In this document: positions 1 through 10,721 of the stretch, piece by piece | How positions within the stretch are numbered: position 1 is the first letter of the stretch | Layout: every line of letters starts with the position of its first letter | Source: Nemophila menziesii | Lineage: Eukaryota; Streptophyta; Magnoliopsida; Boraginales; Hydrophyllaceae | NCBI GenBank assembly: GCA_029959085.1 | Contig: JARWIR010000018.1 | Location: 3,596,001-3,660,000, forward strand | Direction: 5' to 3' | DNA length: 64,000 nt | Translations under genes and position numbers: made by a program | The notes under the pieces: model-generated | The model's input: only the letters and a program-made list of their open reading frames with translations | Told to the model about the DNA's origin: nothing | Database searches by the model: none

Positions 1-58
1 GCTTACCGGTCTATTTTTTTTTTTTTACTTTTTAGTGGAAAAATTTATTCTAGCTTAG

Positions 59-95
59 ATGTGAGAACCGCACCCCTGGAGTCTGACGCGTGCCG
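59..95. repeat. Direct repeat copy 1 abutting the CRK fragment
   Basis: The segment ATGTGAGAACCGCACC-N-CTGGAGTCTG is found again at 6705-6731 in the same orientation with one mismatch, and similarity continues more weakly for about 10 bp. The receptor-kinase homology stops at about base 97, immediately beside this repeat. The other copy lies inside the GC-rich repeat that cuts off the other end of the same broken gene. It may be part of an uncharacterised transposon. The 58 bases before it hold a T-run and nothing I recognise. Confidence 0.6.
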
Positions 96-96
96 A

Positions 97-435
97 CACA
101 GCACCGAATCCACCTTGCCCAAGCTTATTAGCATCGGAAAAGTTACAATTAGCGTCTATAGTGATAAAGTCATATTGTAAGGATTTCACTGTATTAATCT
201 CATGAACAGGTTCACCTAATTTAATAAAAAGTAATTAAATAAATGATTTAAAATAAATCTGATTTTCATCAATCAATTAGTATTTATATGGATCTGAACT
301 TACTATCAAGGTTTTCAATTAACTTCTTCTTTTGCTTCCTTGTATAACAGCAAGCACAAACTATAAGCATAATACTTGAAAAGACTATTGCAATTACAAT
401 AATGATAATAATAAGAGTTTTGCTGTCTTTCCCAC
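97..435 (-). pseudogene. Cysteine-rich receptor-like kinase (CRK) fragment: transmembrane exon and start of kinase exon
   Basis: Read on the minus strand, an exon at 435-304 follows a TTTGCAG acceptor. It encodes a short hydrophilic stretch, a run of about 20 hydrophobic residues (I/V/L-rich, ending LIVCACC) and the basic stop-transfer sequence RKQKKK. It ends at a strong GTAAGT donor. An 88-bp intron (303-216) leads to an exon at 215-97 that reads on in frame through SLQYDF and ANKLGQGGFGAV, the juxtamembrane region and glycine-rich ATP loop of CRK (DUF26) kinases. Homology stops right after the loop at about base 97, so the catalytic kinase is missing here. The matching extracellular exon is at 6346-6552, with LINE-1 in the intron between. 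CRKs are plasma-membrane receptors of plants. This copy is clearly dead. The splice sites and motifs are read directly; the family call is from knowledge of CRK structure. Confidence 0.85.
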
Positions 436-681
436 CTGCAAATTTGGAAACCACTCTTAGTACTAAATTATATAACCTATAGTACATTTTCTTTATAACA
501 TTTTTACATAATACACGGACCTAAGAGAAAATTAATTCAAAAGATACTTTTGTATCATCATCTTCTTCCCCAATTTTCTTCTTAATTTTCTTCTTCTCGC
601 TTAACCTATTGCTACTATACCACCCCACCTTCTAATAAATCCCTCTTCCTATACTTCCTATTCTACTGACCACGGAAAACC

Positions 682-1908
682 ATGGAATATGTTCATGTTG
701 GATGGGCCGAAATTGATCCTGGTCCCCTAATGAAATTGAATTGGGTCCATTTTAATTTACATGGATGGTATGCAGTGACCATCTTTCTCCTTATAGCATG
801 CATGCAATCTATCTCCTCCTTCAATTTCGAATTGTATAGGGATAAGAGAACCCTCAATTCTCTACTTATTTGGTTTGATTTGATAACCTACATACTGATG
901 AACAAATGGAAGAAAGTAACTTGGATTTGGAAGATTTGCTATGTGAGTGGGCAAGTAAGAAATCCAAACAAAATCCGGCTAGATTTAGTTTGCATGTCCA
1001 TGCATTGGCCACATAATTATCATAGTTCGGCTAATCAAATCTTCAGATACGGTAATCTAAATAAATGGATAGAAAATGGTATGTATGGAAGATTTGCCAT
1101 GGATTCTCATACCTTATTGAAGCTTATTAGGTACGTAATTTTAGAAATAAATCAAATTGTTGGAGTTAGTACTGATATACAAGCTTCCTCAATTAATAGA
1201 TGTCATACCATATTGAATCATTTTATCATCATGATTTATATTACCATCTCTTTAATTGATAAGACTAGGATTTCGTTTTCTATGAATAATCATAAATATG
1301 GAACAGAGTATGGAAAAATTATACGGACTAATGAGGGTCAGAACATTAATAAATATAGCAGTATTGTGGTCTTATTTGGGGTCATATTAATAATCTGGTC
1401 ATATCCTTTTAATTGCTGCTTCACTCGGTACCTTATTTATGAATGGAATATATTAATTTCCTATGTTATTAAATGGTCATGGAATGTTTTGTTTGTTATT
1501 GCGGGAGAAATTAGCTATCGAGATAATCTTCAAATTCGATTTATATTATGGAGCTTGTTCACTAAAGATGACTTTGATGATCTTGAAAGAAGAATCAACC
1601 ATATTCAGGGATATATTAGTGAGATTAGCGAGAATTTCTATGAAGTTAAGGATCAAATGAAGATGGAAGAAAAGAAATGTGATGGGATAAAGACTGTGGA
1701 GGTGGACGATGGATATGAAGAAGGAGGTGAAAGACTTTACTTTTGCAAAAGTGAGGATTGCGATGGGCACATAGAGTATGATTCGAGCAGCAGTGAAGAT
1801 ACTGGAGACTTTGGTGGGGACCGGGCTGGTACCGTGTTGACCAACAAAGTGCAGAAGTTCACCGTGGATGGCGGCCGGTTCCTAAACCTGGCCGGAGTTG
1901 ATGGATAA
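682..1908 (+). CDS. LINE-1 ORF1-like protein, unrecognised
   Basis: This open frame of 408 codons sits where a LINE ORF1 should be and ends in an ATGGATAA overlap with the ORF2 start. The last third (about residues 285-400) looks like protein: a region predicted by eye to form a coiled coil (DDLERRINHIQGYISEISEN) followed by an acidic, Ser/Asp-rich tail. The first two thirds are unusually rich in Ile, Trp and Tyr and look less natural. In another frame, a start at 906 gives MEESNLDLEDLLCEWASKKS, which looks more like a true ORF1 N-terminus. A frameshift inside the original ORF1 is therefore possible. No CCHC knuckle or DUF4283-like region is visible, unlike LINE-2 and LINE-3. RNA binding is expected for the family but not shown here. 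Confidence 0.45.
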   Translation: MEYVHVGWAEIDPGPLMKLNWVHFNLHGWYAVTIFLLIACMQSISSFNFELYRDKRTLNSLLIWFDLITYILMNKWKKVTWIWKICYVSGQVRNPNKIRLDLVCMSMHWPHNYHSSANQIFRYGNLNKWIENGMYGRFAMDSHTLLKLIRYVILEINQIVGVSTDIQASSINRCHTILNHFIIMIYITISLIDKTRISFSMNNHKYGTEYGKIIRTNEGQNINKYSSIVVLFGVILIIWSYPFNCCFTRYLIYEWNILISYVIKWSWNVLFVIAGEISYRDNLQIRFILWSLFTKDDFDDLERRINHIQGYISEISENFYEVKDQMKMEEKKCDGIKTVEVDDGYEEGGERLYFCKSEDCDGHIEYDSSSSEDTGDFGGDRAGTVLTNKVQKFTVDGGRFLNLAGVDG

Positions 1909-4900
1909 GTTTTGTGTTTGGAATTGTCAAGGTGCAAGGGCTCCCTTGACAAGGAAGTCATTTAAATTTCTAGTTAATAAGTTCAAATTATCTTTTGTAT
2001 GTCTGTGTGAGTCTAAGTTAAGAAGGAAGGATGTCCGATCTTGTACTCAGTTTAGTAGTTTTAATAATTTTCACATCGTAGACCCCGGAGGAAGAGCATA
2101 TATGTCCGGGGGTATGGTGTTGATGTGGAAGGATGATGTTAGGATAGACATCAAGTTCTCGAGCCCTAATGTGGTCATTTGTAAGATTAATGAGAAAGAT
2201 GGATCTAGTTGGTTTTTGTATTGTGTTCATGCACCATGTGATAGTGATAGTAGAGTTAAAACCTTCAAATCAATATCTAACTGGTTAGACTAGCTAAAAG
2301 GGCCATCAATTATTCTTGGTGACTTTAACGAAATTACCAAATTCTCGGAAAAGATAGGAAAGATTCAACCTAATCTTGATAGGATCATTAGGTTTAACGA
2401 GTTTATTAATGATAACCACCTAGTTGATTTACCAAGTAAAGGGTGTTTTTTCACGTGGACAAATAGAAGAGAGGGGGAGGAAAACGTGAAAGAAAAGTTG
2501 GATAGGGGTCTTGCAAACTTAGATTGGTGCTCGAGATTTACAAGTGCTAATATCACTATACCTCCAGCGGTTGGTTCTTACCATTCGCCACTTATTCTTA
2601 GTCTTGGGAAGGAAAATGAAAATAATGAAAGATATTTTACCTTCGAGTCAAGGTGGATTGAGCATATCCAATGCAAAGAGGTGATCGAGAAAGCTTGGGG
2701 AAGAAATACAATGGTTAATGATATCAATCATTTCTGCGATAAAAGAGATGCTACATGCCTTGCTCTCAGTGGATGGAGTAAAACCACTTTCTATAACAAT
2801 AGAAAGAAGCTATCGAATATGTATAAAAAGTTAGAGGATATACAAGATGGCGATACGAACCCAAGGAATAGAAAAAGAGAGGAGGAAATTAAAAAATAAA
2901 TCGAGAAATGTTGGGATGAGGAAGAGTTATATTGGATGGATAGAGCGAGGGATCTTAATATAAAAGAGGGGGATAAAAATTCGAAATATTTTTTGCTAAG
3001 ACGATGCAAAGAAGGAAGATCAATAGAATCAAAACCTTAAAATGTGATGGTGAAAAATGGAGCGACAATATAAAGGAAATTTAGAAAACAATTAAGAATT
3101 TTTACACGAAACTTTTCAAAAGACAGGAGATCGGTAATGTTGAGAATGTAACGAGGCACATTCCGTGTAAAGTTAGCAACCAAATTAACGATGTATTAAC
3201 AAGAATTCCAGACGCCAAAGAAATTGAAGATGCGGTGTTTAATATGGATGGTTCAAAAGCTCCTGGTCCAGATGGTTTGCCTGGAAAATTTTATCACGAA
3301 TTTTTGGGAGATCATTAAGGATGATATTACACGTATAGTGATTAATTTCTTTACTGATAACACACCACTCAATATGATTAATGATACTATCATTACCCTA
3401 GTGCCCAAAGGAGACAAACAAGAGACAATTAAGGATTTCAGGCCTATCTCATGCGTTAATTTTTGTTACAAAATTATCTCAAAAATCATGGCCCTTAGAT
3501 TACAACCATTCATGAATGAAATTATTTCACAAACGCAGTCGGCGTTTATTAAAGGAAGAAGTATTCAGGACAACATATTGATTGCGCAAGAAGTCTCATA
3601 TTTCTTAAAAACTAAAAGAAAATCAAGAAATAATTACGCGGCAGTCAAAATTGACATGGAAAAAGCGTATGACCAAGTTAATTGGGAATTTTTATTCAAG
3701 GCTATGGAGTCTTTGGGTTTCGCAAGGAAGTGGATAGAATGGGTTAAAAACTGTGTTACAATGGTGTCTATGCAAATTAAAATAAACGGTGAGAGAATGA
3801 AGAAATTCAGGCCAGAACAAGGCCTTAGGCAAGGTGATCCATTATCGCCACTACTATTTTCGTTTCTTACGGAAAGCTTAATTTGGCTCATCAACAACCA
3901 ATGTAGAGAAGGGAATATAGAAGGAATCTCGATCACAAGAAAGTGCCCAAAATTGACGCATCTCTTCTTCGCGGATGACGCACTTTTCTTCATAAAAATT
4001 AGCGATAAAGAAGTGGAATCTTTTACAGAGATACTGAAACTTTACTGTCAAGCTTCCGGTCAAAAAGTTAACTTAGCTAAGTCACCGATTTTGTTTAGCA
4101 AAGATACCCCAGAAAACCTGAAAGAGAAAGTCTCGAAAGAACTCAATATTAATAGTACCGACTCGTTGGGTAAATATTTGGGCTTACCACTTACACTTAA
4201 GAGGTCAAAAGTTGAGAATCTAAATTATATAAAGGATAGACTTCTTAGTAAATCGGCAAGTTGGACGGCATCTCTTCTTTCAGAAGGGGGGAAAGAAACA
4301 CTGATTAAGGCGGTCTTACAAGCAATCCCGAATTACGCTATGTCAATTTTTGAATTCCCCAAAACGCTATGTAAAAAACTCTCATCATTGGTGGCAAATT
4401 TTTGGTGGGATACAAAAGAAAAAAGGAAAATACATTGGTGTAATTGGGGAAAAATGACGAAATCAAAAAAGATCGGAGGAGTTGGATTCAGAGAATTTGG
4501 TAAAATGAACATGGCAATGTTAGCTGGCCAAGCGTGGAGAATTTTCAATAATAGGGACTCGCTTGTTCATAAAGTACTTAAAGGCATATATTTTCCAAAT
4601 GAAAGCATGTGGGATACAAAATTGAAAAATAAAAGGTCATGGAGTTGGGGCAGCTTATATAAAGGACTTCAAATACTGAAAAAACATGCATTTTGGAAAA
4701 TTGGTGACGGTAGAAGTGTGGATATATGGAATTATAATTGGATTAATGGCAATTATCAACTTGTAAATTATCAAGCTAGAAACGTTAAGTGTGTACATGA
4801 ACTTATGGAAAATGGCAAAAGGGGATGGAATATTGATCTTATTAAGAAAAAATTTGACCCAATTATTGTCAATGAAATCCTTAAAATTCCGCTAACGAGA

Positions 4901-6039
4901 AAATTAAAGGAAGATAAGTTAGTGTGGCCCTTCTCAAAAGATGGTAATTATTCAACAAAATCGGGATATCACACGTTGGTTAACGAGGAATTAACTAGTA
5001 AAGCTCAATCTTCGGAAAAGGGAGGTAAAGAGAACGACACCAACTTATGGAACCAAATTTGGAAGGCCAATGTGCAGTCAAAGGTAAGGAATTTTGCATG
5101 GAGAGTTTGTAACGATCTCCTTCCATCAAAAGTTAATTTGAAGAAAAGAAAGTGTAAGGAGGAAGCAGTATGTGAATGGTGTGAGGTAGAGAATGAAAGT
5201 ACGGAACATATTTTATTGAGGTGCCCTTTCAGCATTCAAGCATGGGCTGAGTCAGCACTCCAGATAAAAATTGATAGAGATGGCAAAGGAACATTTGAAG
5301 AATGGTTCAAGAATGTTGTAAATAATTACGCTGAAAACGGATGGGATAAAAGAAAGGTGGTGGCAGTTGTGCTCACAACAGCGTGGAATTTATGGAAAGA
5401 AAGGATGAAGGGTTTTTTTGAGAAAGAAAAATGGGATGTTAGCAATATAACCTTCAATACAAATGAGGTCATCAGGAAATTATTTGATGAAAAAAGAACA
5501 AGAGGGCAATTAAGTAAAGAGGGCGACAACAAGGTTGAAAAACGAGAAAAAGATAGTCAAGAAATGGGAGAAGAGGCTGAAATGATTTGGTATAATGATG
5601 CTTCGTATACAAAAGAATGGGAACCGGCAGCAATATCAGCCATTGGAGTTGATAGACAAAAGGTTGTTGTAAGGAGAAAAGCAACGAAATGTAGACTAAA
5701 TCGTGTATTGAAGGGGAAGCATGGGCGTTGCTCCTGGCATGCAGAACAGCTGGAGCAAGCAATATTCAGAGTAGTCTCCTCTGCTCTGATAACCTTGAAC
5801 TGGTTCAAGGAATTAATAAGAAGGGCGGACTTCGTTGGAGTCTAAACCCAATTATTGACGAGATCGATGGATGGAGAAACGAATTTCCTTTGTGGAAAAT
5901 TGTTTATATTAGGAGAGAACTTAATGGGATCGCAGACGCACTGGCGAAATGCGTTAGAAGGAATATCAGCCTGATGGGATGGAAGGATTTCTCTATCAAT
6001 GGTTCAAAAAATTATCTTATTAGTCGGTTATCAACTTAG
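1901..6039 (+). pseudogene. LINE-1 ORF2: endonuclease, reverse transcriptase and RNase H, broken
   Basis: The frame opens at ATG 1901, overlapping the ORF1 stop by 8 nt. The endonuclease region shows WNCQGA, CESKL and, after an in-frame TAG at 2291, the GDFNE motif. Further lesions are a TAA at 2897, a frameshift near 2990, a TAG near 3082 and a frameshift near 3300 in a T-run. From there a long frame to 5845 carries the reverse transcriptase (FRPISCVN, QSAFIKGR, RQGDPLSPLLF, catalytic FADD) and the Cys/His region (CEWC ... HILLRCPF) of the zf-RVT type. The C-terminal RNase H (YNDASY; EAWALLLA; SDNLELV; NGIADALAK) is split by one more frameshift near 5716. Normally this protein nicks DNA and copies its RNA at the cut. 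It cannot be made whole from this copy. Confidence 0.9.
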
Positions 6040-6069
6040 TTTGTTTTTTCCACTTTGTCAAAAAAAAAA

Positions 6070-6345
6070 GTGTCATACCAACAAAATTTTATCACTCTGC
6101 ACATACAATCATCACGAAAAACTCATAACCATACCCTTATTGTCTTTACAAACCGATTCTCGAACCAAAAATATCAGTTAAACTTTGAAAACAGAGTGCT
6201 AAATTTTAAGCTATCTTAACTCATAAATCATAATTATTCTTAAACAATCTAAAGTTAATAACATACTCACTATAAATACTGAACAATTAACAAACATCTC
6301 ATTGATTTTGCACGAGAAATGGAAAAGTTCGATAAAGTAAATAAA
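6070..6345. other. AT-rich gap between LINE-1 and CRK exon; no gene seen
   Basis: This AT-rich stretch lies between the LINE-1 A-tail and the CRK extracellular exon and is probably what is left of CRK intron 1. On the minus strand it contains a donor-like GTGAGT, but the CRK frame already meets a stop codon before it. Confidence 0.4.
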
Positions 6346-6552
6346 TTATTCATCTAATAATTGTTGTGCTTCAAAGAACCGATAATTCTCGAAACGAAAA
6401 TTACAGCTTGGTCCAACAACTCTCCCTCCTTTCCTCCCACTAAAACAAGTCGGAATATATCCAACAGCTTTATCGATGCAAGTACTACAATTCTCGCGAG
6501 ATAAATCAGGTGTACATTGCACAAATGCATAAATTGTCGGCACATCAGTGGC
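6346..6552 (-). pseudogene. CRK extracellular exon fragment (DUF26 / Gnk2-type domain)
   Basis: The minus-strand frame encodes about 69 residues with the diagnostic C-x8-C-x2-C motif (CTPDLSRENCSTC), then GGRVVGPSCNFRFENY. This is the second half of a DUF26 (stress-antifungal, Gnk2-like) ectodomain repeat. It is the missing partner of the transmembrane and kinase exons at 97-435, in the right order and on the same strand. The 5' side is cut at about 6553 by GC-rich repeat DNA, so the signal peptide and first DUF26 repeat are gone. The frame reaches a TAA soon after the domain with no good donor, so the exon end is also damaged. Confidence 0.85.
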
Positions 6553-6830
6553 ACTTCTATAGGGGGTTGGGTTGGGTTGGGCTATAGGGGTTAATAAGAA
6601 TTGGGTTGGGTTGGGTTCCGAATTACGTATAGATATAATTATAAAAAAACCTTATAGGGCCGGTTCCGGGCCGGTTCGGTTCCGGTCCCTAATAAAAACA
6701 CAACATGTGAGAACCGCACCGCTGGAGTCTGGTGCATGCCGTGCCGTGCCGTGCGTTGACCGGTCCGGTCCGGTCCGTAGGACCGGTTTCCCGAAACCGA
6801 TAGTCACCCCGAATGCTATGTAATGTAATT
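6553..6830. mobile_element. GC-rich GGTT/CCGGTT repeat block, probably a DNA-transposon end (MITE or hAT-like)
   Basis: The block consists of short reiterated motifs: GGGTTGGGTTGGG, CCGGTTCCGGGCCGGTTCGG and CCGGTCCGGTCCGGTCC. These are typical of the subterminal repeats of plant hAT-type or other TIR elements. It includes the second copy (6705-6731) of the direct repeat at 59-95. An 83-codon open frame across it follows from the lack of stops in GC-rich repeats and is not a gene. A comparable GGTTTGG/CCGGACCGG block is at 49690-49871. I could not find matching terminal inverted repeats, so the class is a guess. Confidence 0.4.
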
Positions 6831-6831
6831 A

Positions 6832-7430
6832 TAATTATATAATTAAGGATTTATATTGTTTAAATTAAAATTGATTGTCTATCATATCAAGTTTGCATTT
6901 GTGATTCTTATTAAAATAAATAAATAATATGTTGTTTACTTATACCATGATATATCAGTTTTTATCTGAATTTAAATATAAAAATAATTGAGTTTGATAA
7001 CTCTTATTTTAACTGTTCATATATACTGGAAGAAAAAATTATATAATCAAATATATTATTGATTGATTTTTTATCTCGTTTTTTCGCTATAAAAAAGTTA
7101 TGAAACATACTTTCATCATGAATAATTATAATAAGGTTCTTAGACGGTAAACAATGGATTTTCTTTAAGAAAACTCTTTGCCGCAAAACATCCAATATCA
7201 AACGAATTTGTGTTTTATGCTAGTAATCCATAAAAACTTTTTACAATTATTATCTTATTCAAATCTAATTTGATTGTACTTGTGCGGATAACATGTAAAT
7301 TTATCAATAAATTTATAATTGGTTTTCAACAAAACACAATAATTTAAACACAAGGGGTTAGGGACCACAACAGTTTAAACACGCGGAAGGGGGATAGGGT
7401 CCCTAAGTATTGAGATTGATAGAAAATTTA
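6832..7430. repeat. Diverged repeat also found at the right end of the window
   Basis: AATTAAGGATTTATAT and the next 50 bp resemble 63830-63890. After an insertion of about 350 bp, the stretch around 7275-7430 (ATGTAAATTTAT, TTTAAACACAAGGG, GGGTCCCTAA, GATAGAAAATTTAA) resembles 63905-64000 in the same order. No coding capacity is evident. It could be an old transposon or the flank of a duplicated gene region. Confidence 0.5.
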
Positions 7431-8207
7431 AGGATTCATTTTTCAGTCCTTCAAAAATTCTTTTGTAAGATTTTACAATACCTTTAATCTGAAGGATAGA
7501 AATAACGATTATATCACATATAATACAACATAAAAATCCAATAAAATCTATCTAGAGCGATTTAAGAATTTAAACAGAAACAAAATTTCGATTACATATC
7601 TTAAGATGTTGTATGAAAATTGAATTGCATAATCCCAGCTTCAAAAACTTGAAGCCTCCACGCTTTATTCAGAATCAAATTCTGGCTTGGAGAAAAAAAC
7701 CTTTTGTTTTCCTGTGTTTTTTTTCTTTTGGAAGAAAACTGATTGGAATATAATATCTGTATAATGATTTCTCATTATACTTATATTAACTAGAGAGAAG
7801 AAAATGAAAAGACAAGAAGTCGAAAAGTTAGGAACGTATAATGAAATTAATTATCTTAATAATCTGGTCAGTTACCCCTAATGTTCAGCAATTATAATAT
7901 ATATTTAATATAATAAAATAAATGCATGCTACATTATATAAAAAAAATATTTCCTTTACAGTTGAAAGTAAATCATCAAAATATGATCAACCACTAATGT
8001 TCAATTATATTACAATTCAATGGGGTTTGGGGCAAAATTCCAACACAATCTTCTTATTTTTTGTCAAAACTATATATATCTCCATTGAGATTATGAATGA
8101 CAATAATATAGAGATACAGTGGTTCATTAAAGTTGGAATTTTGGTTTACAATATCCACTTATTTATAATCGACAGCCAATTTTTTAGGGCCATCAAATGA
8201 TGCGGAT
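7431..8207. other. AT-rich intergenic DNA, nothing recognised
   Basis: No frame here resembles a known protein on either strand. A 92-codon open frame at 7922-8200 is Ile/Tyr/Phe-rich, as expected from random AT-rich DNA. It ends just before the T-run (about 8208-8222) that marks the 3' end of LINE-3. Confidence 0.5.
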
Positions 8208-9737
8208 TCTTTTCTTTTTTTGTCGAATGCATCATACATTAAATAATCAAAAAGTTCATTACATCGTATCCTTTCCCTAATGGATAAAAGTCACACGCAG
8301 CCAAGTGAGCTAATTGGGAAGGAGGAAAGCAATTACAAAGGCTAAACAAAGAGAAACTCTTGTTTAGCCACCCAATCAGCTGTCAAGTTTTTTGACCTTT
8401 TAACAAAAGAGATCTTGAGTTTAAATATAAGCTTACACAAAATATTCTTAAGTAAAACCTTAGTAATACAAAAAAATTACTACGAGGTCTAGTTTGTTTA
8501 ATAACATTCAAACAATCATTCTCTATCTTCAGACTTCCAAGAGGAAAATTAGATGCCAAAGAGCACGCTTCCATAATCCCTCTTGCTTCTGCTTCTTGAA
8601 AAGAATTGACTTGAATCTTCTTAGTAACTCCTCCTCGCAAAGTACCTGTTCAGTCCCTAATGATAAAAGCAATAACAACTTGGTTAGTTTTTGGATTAAT
8701 TGATGCGTCACAGCTAATCTTAAAATACCCTGCAGTAGGTGGTATCTAATTTGAAATCATACTTCCATTTGATGTAGTAATAACTTGATTCACATTATCT
8801 CCTATATCCTGGATTAGGTATCGGAGACAGTTGTTGTTAATTTTGTAGCCTCAGAAGGATGTCTTATAGCAAGACAAAATTCATCATAGGCTTTAATAGC
8901 TTCTTGTAAAATAAACAAAGGGTCACGTTTAGTCCCTCTGAAAATATATTCATTTCTTCCTTTCCAAATAAACCAGGCAATGAAAAAAGAAATTTCTCCA
9001 AGTTTATTATCCGAAATTCCTTTTCCTCTGATAGCTATCGAATGAAAATGGTCCTTTTCTTAAAATTGAAAGAAAGATATGTTAAATAATTGAAGCACAA
9101 AGGACATACAATCTATACAGCTCTTGCCCAGGAGCAGTGAAACAACAAGTGTTCTAAATTTTCATCAAACTCCCCACAAATATCACACTTTCCTTGATCA
9201 ATAGATTTCCTTTTTTTTCTATTTTCATTAGTAGCTAATCCATTCTCATAGCATTTCCAAATGAAGTTTTTATATTTTGGTAAAACTTTACTTTGCCAAA
9301 TGAACTTCCAATCTGCAGGATCCATCCTGAAGGATGTACCTCCCACTTTTTTATTCTTAAGTTCTCACACATAATTTGTGCCTTCCACGGTTTTTTATAA
9401 CTATCCTTTACTGTAACTTCTCCACTATTAGAATGAATCCAATATGGAGAATCTATACAGTAGGAGGAAGGTATATAAATATCACAAATAGTTGCAACTA
9501 AATTAGTTGTGAATAACTTTTTAATCAAATCAATATTCCAACAATTTTGATCTTTTATTAGAAGTTCAGAAACCCAAGATATATTACATTCATCAGGTTT
9601 ACTAATTCTTTCATGATTAGGTATCCATAAGTCTTCCCACACTCTTATATTCTCACCATTCCCAATTGTCCAAAAAATATTAGTTTTAAAAACATTTCTA
9701 CCTTCAATCAAGCTCTACCATCTCCAAGAGAAATTAC
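8208..9737 (-). mobile_element. LINE-3, 3' segment (third of three pieces)
   Basis: This is the 3' part of a minus-strand L1-type element, from the copia insertion site down to a T-run that represents the poly(A) tail. The copia element at 9738 begins directly after ATTAC (9733-9737), which is repeated at 16373-16377 where the LINE resumes. The two sides are therefore parts of one element. The rest is at 16373-18770 and 44842-46750, giving about 5.8 kb of LINE after removing insertions. Confidence 0.85.
8340..9716 (-). pseudogene. LINE-3 ORF2 C-terminal region: zf-RVT-like and RNase H domains
   Basis: On the minus strand, 9711-9350 encodes the segment after the RT (IGNGENIRVWEDLWIPNHE). Then 9346-9113 in another frame encodes the zf-RVT-type region (IWQSKVLPKYKNFIWK ... 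CDICGEF ... HLLFHCSWA). From about 8740 to 8340 the RNase H domain can be followed: ISCDASINPKT, EAEARGIMEAC, IENDCLNVI and TADWVAKQEF carry the conserved Asp/Glu/Asp residues. An in-frame TGA falls inside it near 8655. The frameshifts and stop show that the piece is dead. The domain set matches LINE-1. Confidence 0.85.
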
Positions 9738-10126
9738 TGTGAGTTGTGATTAAAAGTAATCACCGGTTTTACAAAAAGAAATGGATTCCGAAAAACCAAA
9801 AAAAAAAAGGTAAAACAGTTTTAACGTAAACTAACTATTACAATAAAACTGAAAAACGATTACAAGAAATCGAATAACAATACACGGAAATACGATTACA
9901 AAATCGAATTAAAATTACACGGAAATATTTACGAAAAACAAACTTACACGGAAAAGAAAAACGAGCCTAATCCTCGGTCGTTAAAAAGATATTCCGGCGG
10001 TACCCGGTTATCTCTAACAGAACAGAAAAACTAACAGCGTTTAGTGTTTTAGAGAGTGAGAGAAGAGGCAGAGTTTTTTGGTTTTTTCCTTTGTAATTCG
10101 TAGCTGTAGAGAGGGGAATGGGAGCT

Positions 10127-10135
10127 CTATTTATA
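10127..10135 (-). promoter_or_regulatory. TATA box of the copia LTR
   Basis: TATAAATAG is read on the minus strand inside the LTR. The same motif occurs at the equivalent place in the right-hand LTR, which would drive transcription of the element. Confidence 0.7.
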
Positions 10136-10446
10136 GGGGTTAGGAGTGGACAAGCCTTCAGAAACGCTCCTATTGAATCCCATGATTCTCTCCCGGATTA
10201 GTCTTGATTGGGTTGACGTTAGGATTGCTAAGTAACCCCCACGTTTGTAATATTCTGTAACAGCTATGACCTTTTGATTTCCCACGTGTTTGACTTTTGA
10301 CTTGAGCTGAATATTCTTTCCCTTTAACGCGTGCGAGATTAGTGGAGTCTTGTCTCTACGTTATAAGTTTGAGTAGTCAACCACCACTATAAGAGCTGGT
10401 ACAAAATCCATTTCATTTTTCATTTTTTGACTCCCCAAACTCCCCA

Positions 10447-10555
10447 AACTCCCCACGCCCCACGCCCCACGCCTTACGCCGTCGCCGTCGCCGGTGCCGG
10501 TGCCGGTGCCGGGCCGGGCCGGGCGGGTGGGTGGTGGTGGTGGTGCGCGCGTGTG
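10447..10555. repeat. GC-rich short tandem repeats in the copia LTR
   Basis: Within otherwise AT-rich DNA, this block holds runs of CCCCACG, GCCGTC, GGTGCC, GGGCC, GGGTGG and TGG units. The other LTR has the same block at about 16077-16208 with different unit counts and some changed units (ACCCACG). It lies about 300 bp upstream of the LTR TATA box, that is in U3, where enhancer repeats are often found. Confidence 0.85.
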
Positions 10556-10721
10556 GGCTAGATTATTGCTTTGCCATGTGCATGGGTATTGGCCATTTGG
10601 ACTTTGTTAATATCACATAGTATAAAAGTAGCTCTAACTCTTCATAACCCACCGATGTGGGAAGAGTTTAAAACCATTTTGACAATCAAATGGACCACTT
10701 GGTCATAACAGATGTCCAACA

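Larger units (their letters stand above)
540..6069 (+). mobile_element. LINE-1: L1-type non-LTR retrotransposon with RNase H, degraded
   Basis: Plus-strand order is: pyrimidine-rich leader (about 540-680), ORF1-like frame, ORF2 with APE endonuclease, reverse transcriptase, zf-RVT-like C-terminal region and RNase H, a short 3' UTR, and an A-run at about 6059-6069. The 5' boundary is approximate because I found no convincing target-site duplication. The element lies in what was intron 1 of the CRK pseudogene, in the opposite orientation to that gene. Plant L1 lineages with an added C-terminal RNase H are known, and LINE-3 in this window is of the same kind. Confidence 0.85.
9738..10721 (-). repeat. 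Copia 3' LTR (984 bp)
   Basis: It is nearly identical to 15382-16372. In sense it starts TGTTGGACATC and ends CTCACA. It carries the polypurine tract just outside at 10722-10734, a GC-rich tandem-repeat block (10447-10555) and a TATA box (10127-10135). Confidence 0.95.

Noticed and set aside
540..6100. A target-site duplication for LINE-1
   Set aside because: The sequence after the A-tail (GTGTCATACC) has no good match near the 5' end, so the boundaries stay approximate.
59..6731. The flanking repeat as terminal inverted repeats of a gene-capturing transposon
   Set aside because: The two copies are in direct, not inverted, orientation, and no target-site duplication was found. Kept only as an open question.
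6572..6823. 83-codon frame in the GGTT/CCGGTT block
   Set aside because: It follows directly from simple repeats and has no protein features.
10441..10490. Regular CCCCACG and CCCCAAACT units as a CRISPR-like array
   Set aside because: Units are adjacent without unique spacers, in a plant LTR.
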